Shown here: piece after piece, positions 6,677-10,523 of the stretch
Layout of the letters: each line of letters starts with the position of its first letter
How positions within the stretch are numbered: the stretch's first letter is position 1
Source of the DNA: Bacteriovoracaceae bacterium
GTDB lineage: Bacteria; Bdellovibrionota; Bacteriovoracia; Bacteriovoracales; Bacteriovoracaceae
DNA: 10,523 bases
Assembly (NCBI GenBank): GCA_947442115.1
Contig: CANEVK010000069.1
Span: 1 to 10,523 of the forward strand
Direction: 5' to 3'
Notes under the pieces: generated by a model
Told to the model about the DNA's origin: nothing
The model's database searches: none
What the model saw: the letters and a program-made list of their open reading frames with translations, nothing else
Position numbers and translations under genes: made by a program

Positions 6677-8287
6677 TTATTTCAGCGTCCAATATTGCTG
6701 GCCTACACCATATTTAAAAGATTCCCTCGGCTTATGAACTCTTTTTGTATGGGCATAAAGCGTGTACTTGCTATTAAAAAAGAAGATATAAGGGTAATCA
6801 GCAGAAATAAGTTCATGAACTTTTTTCAAAATCGGAAGTCTTTTTTCTTTTTCATAAATTTTACGGCTCTGATCAATGAGAAGATCCACTTGTTTATTTG
6901 AGTAATTTACAAAATTAGAACCAGAACCAGCGATGGAAGATGAGTGCCAAATTTGTTTTGGATCCCAGTCTACTCCTCCTCCTCCCCACGCTAAGCGAAC
7001 AGCATCAAAGTTTCTTTCATCAATCAGTTTGATAAAAGAGTTCCATTCAACATTCTTTAAATTAATCTCAACCCCTGCTTTACTCGCATCTTCCTTAAAG
7101 ACAGTGAGGTATTTCATCATATCTTGAATGGGTTCAAGAATGGTGAAAGATAAATTAATTTTCTTACCATCAACGACCTTATCTAAAATGCCATCTTTAT
7201 TAGAATCTTTCCAGCCAGCAGCAGAAAGTATTTTCAAGGCACCTTGTGGATCATAGGGAACTGCTTTGACATCTGGATTCGCATAATCTGACTGAACATA
7301 AATTGGCCCAGTCGCCGGTTCAGATAAATTGTATTCAAACTTATCAAGCATAAGAGGACGATTAAAAAGCATACTCATCGCTTTACGAACTTGCACATCT
7401 TTTAAAACAGGATGCTTTAAATTAAATCCAATAAAACTAAACCCCTTCGGAGTTTTGTTTTCTGTTTTCACTTTGACAATTTTATCATCCCAAACACCGC
7501 CCACCGTTTTTTTAACAAATCCATCAGGTCGTAAACCTAAAAAATCAATATCACCTTTCTTCAAAAGTTCGAGTGAAACATTTTCTTCCGCTGAAAATCT
7601 CAGAACAATTTTTGGAACTGTCCAAGATTGCTTTTCAGCCTCAACTTTTAATCCCCACCATTCTGGGTTTTTAACCAGAATAATTTTTTGACCTTTTTCA
7701 TACTTTGTAAACATGTATGGTCCAGTTCCATATATGACTTTTCCGAATTCTTTTTTATTTTCTGAATTACTATAGAAATGTTTTGGTAAGACTTGTATTC
7801 CCGCACAGACATCAAAATTTTGAAAATAGTCATCTTTAACAATGAATCGAATATTAAATTTATCGATAACTTTAACTTCTTTAATCGCTTCATAATATGA
7901 GCGCATTTGAACGGCTTTATAGTCATCACTAAAAATGACATCATAAGAATACTTAATATCTTCGGCTGTTAGTTCTTTGCCATCATGCCATTTAACATTT
8001 TCTCTTATTTTAAAATCAAAGATTTTTTTATCTTCTGAAATTTTCCATTCAGTAGCTAGAGCTGGCTTCCATTCATAGGTCTCAACATCACGGTCTAGTA
8101 AGCTTTCAAAAACATAACCATGCACTGCTGATGAATAAGCATCTACAGATGAAAGTGGACTGAGAGTTGTTGGCTCTCCACCAATATTTAAATACATTGA
8201 CTGAGCTGATTTTTTTGATTTCCCCTGACAGGCCATAAGGCCGAATAAGATAAGAATGAAAACAAGCTTATGGCCTGTTGCTAGCAT
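6677..8287 (-). CDS. Peptide-binding lipoprotein of the Yej-type ABC importer (SBP family 5)
   Basis: This 536-residue extracytoplasmic solute-binding protein of the OppA/DppA/YejA class captures peptides for the YejB-YejE channel. It has a lipoprotein signal with lipobox LMAC and lipidated C20. Family motifs are KWHDGKELTAED (99-110), GTGPYMF (187-193), DVQVRKAMSMLFNR (297-310) and GGGGVDWDP (435-443). An upstream in-frame ATG at 8302 would add five residues, but it has only A/T sequence before it. The ATG at 8287 has AAGGAG (8294-8299) exactly 6 bases upstream and gives a normal short lipoprotein signal, so I choose 8287. The bases of the upper ATG are simply part of ATGAAGGAG. It lies 15 bases after the preceding gene and 1 base before yejB. 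Position suggests the YejA role, but the sequence looks like a general family-5 binder, so I leave the symbol blank. Confidence 0.9.
   Translation of the reverse strand: MLATGHKLVFILILFGLMACQGKSKKSAQSMYLNIGGEPTTLSPLSSVDAYSSAVHGYVFESLLDRDVETYEWKPALATEWKISEDKKIFDFKIRENVKWHDGKELTAEDIKYSYDVIFSDDYKAVQMRSYYEAIKEVKVIDKFNIRFIVKDDYFQNFDVCAGIQVLPKHFYSNSENKKEFGKVIYGTGPYMFTKYEKGQKIILVKNPEWWGLKVEAEKQSWTVPKIVLRFSAEENVSLELLKKGDIDFLGLRPDGFVKKTVGGVWDDKIVKVKTENKTPKGFSFIGFNLKHPVLKDVQVRKAMSMLFNRPLMLDKFEYNLSEPATGPIYVQSDYANPDVKAVPYDPQGALKILSAAGWKDSNKDGILDKVVDGKKINLSFTILEPIQDMMKYLTVFKEDASKAGVEINLKNVEWNSFIKLIDERNFDAVRLAWGGGGVDWDPKQIWHSSSIAGSGSNFVNYSNKQVDLLIDQSRKIYEKEKRLPILKKVHELISADYPYIFFFNSKYTLYAHTKRVHKPRESFKYGVGQQYWTLK
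8228..8278 (-). repeat. Perfect 12-bp inverted repeat in the signal-sequence codons of the binding protein
   Basis: The sequence acaggccataag (8228-8239) is the exact reverse complement of cttatggcctgt (8267-8278), with 27 bases between. On the mRNA the first arm begins 9 bases after the A of the start codon's ATG and covers the codons for TGHK; the second covers LMAC, the lipobox. The loop is U-rich and unlikely to pair. The stem has six G-C pairs, so it could form next to the ribosome start and affect translation. Confidence 0.6.
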
Positions 8288-8293
8288 GGAAAA

Positions 8294-8299
8294 CTCCTT
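8294..8299 (-). promoter_or_regulatory. Shine-Dalgarno site that fixes the binding-protein start
   Basis: AAGGAG on the minus strand, 6 bases before the ATG at 8287. It sits inside the five codons that a start at 8302 would add, which argues against that longer form. Confidence 0.85.
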
Positions 8300-8302
8300 C
8301 AT

Positions 8303-9001
8303 TTATTTTTTTATGTATAAGGCGGGATCAAGAGACCATCGATCAAGTTTTAGGTTATGGTCCTCAACCCTGTATGCTTCAATTTTTGTATCAATTTCAT
8401 TTACCCTCGCCTCTGCATTTTTAAATTCAGTAAATGAAAATGCTTTGTCCTCTTCCAGAGAAGCGAGTTCTTTTTGCCATTCAATTTCAAGTTTTTGCCT
8501 GAGAATTTCAAAGCGCTTGTTCACAGCGTCCACTTTTTCCACAAAACCATCTAAATCTTTACGATGACGCTCTTTTTTTGTGTTCATCGCAAGTCGTTTT
8601 TTTAAGAGTATTTCAATTAACTCTTTGGCCATTTGAGTTGTTTGTTTAAGATCAGAACTTTCAAAATGTAAGTATGTCCCTGTTGTAAAATGAACCCGCT
8701 TAATACATTTCTCATAATCTGGAATTCTTAAGAGAAGGTAATCATTTGTTCGTCCTTCAACATAACTAATACAGCGATGGTCTGGGTAAGTCTCATTCCA
8801 GAAATCAATCCGATCTCTTCGGTTTAAAAATTTTATATTGGTAAAATCTGTTCGAATCCTCGCCAGTTTTGCCGGTGGATTCAATCGAGAGATTCTTCCC
8901 GAAAAAATGGGTTCTGACTCATCTTTTACAGACTCTCTTGTTTGGGCCCTAAGACTTGAGACCATATGACAAATAATTAAGATCATTAAAACTTTGGACA
9001 T
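8303..9001 (-). CDS. Exported coiled-coil protein of unknown function
   Basis: The 232-residue product has an N-terminal hydrophobic signal (about 4-17) with likely cleavage after RAQ or near residue 20. A mixed basic region with alternating hydrophobic residues follows (about 32-115) and contains two cysteines (C77, C99), which may form a disulfide in the periplasm. Residues about 117-212 are rich in Lys, Glu, Leu and Arg in a heptad-like pattern and probably form a long coiled coil. I do not recognise a family. It ends 15 bases before the binding-protein start, so it is probably in the same transcript, and a role at the envelope is plausible. The ATG at 9001 has no strong ribosome site; a second in-frame ATG five codons later is no better. 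The 72-base gap upstream (9002-9073) holds no convincing promoter or terminator. Confidence 0.7.
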   Translation of the reverse strand: MSKVLMILIICHMVSSLRAQTRESVKDESEPIFSGRISRLNPPAKLARIRTDFTNIKFLNRRDRIDFWNETYPDHRCISYVEGRTNDYLLLRIPDYEKCIKRVHFTTGTYLHFESSDLKQTTQMAKELIEILLKKRLAMNTKKERHRKDLDGFVEKVDAVNKRFEILRQKLEIEWQKELASLEEDKAFSFTEFKNAEARVNEIDTKIEAYRVEDHNLKLDRWSLDPALYIKK

Positions 9002-9073
9002 ATTTTAATTATGCCATGGACTCATTTTTTTGGAAGAAATCAAAGATTTTTTTTAACCAGCTACTTTAATCAA

Positions 9074-9748
9074 CTATTCTTTTTGAAGGATGATACTTGA
9101 TCTATATTCTTTCTCGTGTAAGGGTTCTTCATATTTTAAGACTCTCATACCAGGAAAAAGCTTTAAAAGTTCTTGCTCCTTCAGGTAATGATCAGCATTT
9201 AAAATGCCTTTTCTTGACTTGAGTTTCTCTTTCTCTCTAATGGTATAAGCCTCATAAATAAGAATACCGCCAGGTTTAAGCCAATTTTTTATTTTATCTA
9301 CCATGCTTCTATCGACCCAATAAAAACAAATAATCGCATCAAATGAGGAGGGAGGAATTTTATAATCTTTAAGAGAGGCGACCACTCCCTTGATTTTTAC
9401 CCCAAATTCTTGCGCCAGAAGATAAGATTTTTTAACTGCAACTGAACTTAAATCAACACCAGTGACATTATAGCCCTTTTGCGCCATGAAAACAGCATTT
9501 CTTCCCTCGCCCATTCCCATATCTAGGATTGAGCTCTGAAAGGGGATATAGTGATAATTTTCTGCTAAAAAAGGGGCGGGAGACTTTCCATAAATAAAAG
9601 TTGAACGAGCATATTTTTGATCCCACTGAGTTTTAGTATCTTGAGACTGTTTGGTCCCAGAAAGTTGCTGAAAACGACTCCCAGAAATAGGCTCTCTTGC
9701 GAAGGCAGATAAATTCATCAACATGAGAATTATGGTTAAAGTCTTCAT
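9074..9748 (-). CDS. Class I SAM-dependent methyltransferase with an N-terminal signal peptide
   Basis: The 224-residue product has the Rossmann methyltransferase core. Motif I is ILDMGMGEGRN (74-84), the acidic residue after strand 2 is D99 in TGVDLS, and LKPGGILIYEAYT (157-169) is the typical post-motif region. The YGKSPAPFL and GRNAVFMA stretches resemble the TehB-like group of small methyltransferases. Unexpectedly, it begins with a textbook signal peptide: a Lys, a hydrophobic run and AFA before residue 18. The conserved part starts only near TQWDQKYAR (40-48), and there is no Met between the end of the hydrophobic run and the M of motif I, so a shorter start is unlikely. SAM is normally cytoplasmic, so either the protein is exported for some other use or the segment is a membrane anchor. 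The ATG overlaps the upstream stop (ATGA). The substrate is unknown. Confidence 0.8.
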   Translation of the reverse strand: MKTLTIILMLMNLSAFAREPISGSRFQQLSGTKQSQDTKTQWDQKYARSTFIYGKSPAPFLAENYHYIPFQSSILDMGMGEGRNAVFMAQKGYNVTGVDLSSVAVKKSYLLAQEFGVKIKGVVASLKDYKIPPSSFDAIICFYWVDRSMVDKIKNWLKPGGILIYEAYTIREKEKLKSRKGILNADHYLKEQELLKLFPGMRVLKYEEPLHEKEYRSSIILQKE

Positions 9749-10200
9749 TCTGGCAGAATTTCATCTTCTGATGCCATAACAAATCCATCAGCTGATGAAA
9801 AAGAAGAATGTGATTCACCTTCAATTCCAAGTTCTGCATCTAAATAGAGATTTAAAGTAGCCAGCAGTTTCTCCATTCTTCTTATTTTTCGGTCAATATA
9901 ATCTTCAACCGTGTTTGGCATGTCCTCGGTCTGGAAGAGATACCACTTCATTTCTTCAACTGGTGTATAAAACTGATCAAGAGTCGTGATTAACTCGGTA
10001 CTGCAATGAACTAAATTTTCTAAAGATGTTTGTTCATAGCGGTTATTAAAGATCATGGGAAAATGTTCTCTGGTTCTTCTCAGAGCAAATATTTCAAGAT
10101 ATTCATTCTTTCTTTGCTTAATTCTTTGAAAGACGTTATTGGCATCAATTTTTAGCAACATTAAAACTCTTTGTGTGTGCTCATCATTTCTACTTTTCAA
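9745..10200 (-). CDS. Helical protein of unknown function, TTG start
   Basis: The 151-residue product has no signal peptide or membrane segment, so it is probably cytoplasmic. It is rich in charged residues, with predicted helices over most of residues 1-125 and an acidic, Ser-rich tail (about 126-151). I do not recognise it. The start is TTG at 10200, chosen because a strong GGGAGG (10207-10212) lies 6 bases upstream; the first in-frame ATG is 13 codons further in. The TTG overlaps the stop of the preceding gene (TTGA), and its own stop overlaps the methyltransferase start (ATGA). The three genes are therefore tightly coupled in translation, which suggests related jobs. Confidence 0.65.
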   Translation of the reverse strand: MKSRNDEHTQRVLMLLKIDANNVFQRIKQRKNEYLEIFALRRTREHFPMIFNNRYEQTSLENLVHCSTELITTLDQFYTPVEEMKWYLFQTEDMPNTVEDYIDRKIRRMEKLLATLNLYLDAELGIEGESHSSFSSADGFVMASEDEILPE

Positions 10201-10523
10201 AGAACACCTCCCTCAAGAGTTGCTCTTCTGCCCCCAGGCCAAACAGTCTTTTCGTTATTTTTTAATTGATGAAATTTTACAATTGTCTGGGATAGTTCTT
10301 TGGCACTCAGTGGATATTTCATGAAGAAATAATTCTTTTGGAGGCTAAATTTTTTCTGATCATTTAATTTTGAAAAGCTACACAGGTGAATAAATGTCAG
10401 TCTTTTTGACTTCAAAATAAATTTAAGAAGACTACGAACTTTTTGATTGTAAGCCTTGAATTCCTTGACGTCAGAGACAGAGCAAAGAACAATCACCTGA
10501 TCCTGTCCTGATGAAGCTATCAA
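10197..10523 (-). CDS. 3' part of an unidentified gene, cut by the window edge
   Basis: The last 108 residues are visible. The frame is open to the right edge and the true start is probably outside the window; a TTG lies at the very edge but has no visible context. The visible part alternates hydrophobic strands (QVIVLCS; LTFIHLCSF) with helices and has a late MKYPLSAKELSQTI segment (visible residues about 68-81). This is loosely like the end of a response-regulator receiver fold, where a K-P-x-x-x-x-x-L motif precedes the last helix. The phosphorylated Asp and other key residues cannot be identified, so this is only a hint. The tail, with WPGGRR, is distinctive, but I cannot place it. The stop overlaps the next gene's TTG start. 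Confidence 0.55.
   Translation of the reverse strand: MIASSGQDQVIVLCSVSDVKEFKAYNQKVRSLLKFILKSKRLTFIHLCSFSKLNDQKKFSLQKNYFFMKYPLSAKELSQTIVKFHQLKNNEKTVWPGGRRATLEGGVL
10207..10212 (-). promoter_or_regulatory. Shine-Dalgarno site supporting the TTG start at 10200
   Basis: GGGAGG on the minus strand, 6 bases before the TTG at 10200. It is one of the strongest ribosome sites in the window and makes the rare start codon credible. Confidence 0.75.

Noticed and set aside
7329..7691. Plus-strand open frame of 120 codons
   Set aside because: It lies wholly inside the binding-protein gene, whose family motifs are intact on the other strand. It has no ribosome site or recognisable product.
8287..8302. 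Start of the binding protein at the ATG at 8302
   Set aside because: There is no ribosome site upstream, and the Shine-Dalgarno AAGGAG that serves the ATG at 8287 lies within these added codons.
9037..9054. Possible intrinsic terminator between the methyltransferase gene and the coiled-coil protein gene
   Set aside because: The stem is only 5 bp of mostly A/T, and the T-run follows on the plus strand, opposite to the direction of the genes.
1..10523. CRISPR array, insertion sequence, phage genes, tRNA or rRNA
   Set aside because: No spaced repeat series, transposase, integrase, structural phage protein or RNA gene signature was seen. The 30-bp repeat has only two copies and no adjoining recombinase in the window.

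Overview
This is an AT-rich bacterial window in which every supported gene lies on the minus strand, so transcription runs from high to low coordinates. Gene spacing is very tight, with ATGA, TTGA and TAATG junctions. Many products carry an export signal: a lipoprotein, four Sec-type signal peptides and several polytopic membrane proteins. This indicates a Gram-negative bacterium. The AT-rich, secretion-heavy make-up and the peptidoglycan enzyme content would fit a Bdellovibrio-like organism (Bdellovibrionota/Bacteriovoracales type). That placement is an inference from general character; no marker gene is present.

Right part (10523 to about 8303): the 3' end of an unrecognised gene, a helical cytoplasmic protein of unknown function with a TTG start, a class I SAM-dependent methyltransferase that unexpectedly begins with a signal peptide, and an exported coiled-coil protein of unknown function.

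Middle part (8287 to 4619): a peptide ABC importer made of a lipoprotein solute-binding protein, a YejB-type permease and a YejE-type permease, in tight order. The ATPase (YejF-type) is not in the window. The binding-protein start should be the ATG at 8287, not the ATG 15 bases upstream. A perfect 12-bp inverted repeat lies inside its signal-sequence codons.

Left-middle (4583 to 1776): a 935-residue exported protein with a YkuD-type L,D-transpeptidase domain and, C-terminal to it, a lytic-transglycosylase-like domain. Three internal repeats of about 58 residues precede the transpeptidase domain. Its location directly behind a Yej-type importer suggests that peptidoglycan cutting and cross-linking is coupled to uptake of muropeptides or peptides. 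Yej systems are known to import peptides and, in some alphaproteobacteria, muropeptides.

Left part (1800 to 1): a two-gene unit, a small exported cysteine-containing protein followed by an acyltransferase-3 type membrane protein, is bracketed by a 30-bp direct repeat (97-126 and 1771-1800, one mismatch). One copy is the exact 3' end of the transpeptidase gene. The other lies just before the next gene, where it supplies the -35 element of a good promoter. This looks like an insertion or duplication at the 3' end of the transpeptidase gene. The start of one more gene runs off the left edge. No intergenic stretch exceeds 300 bases, and I see no tRNA, rRNA, CRISPR array, insertion sequence or convincing intrinsic terminator.
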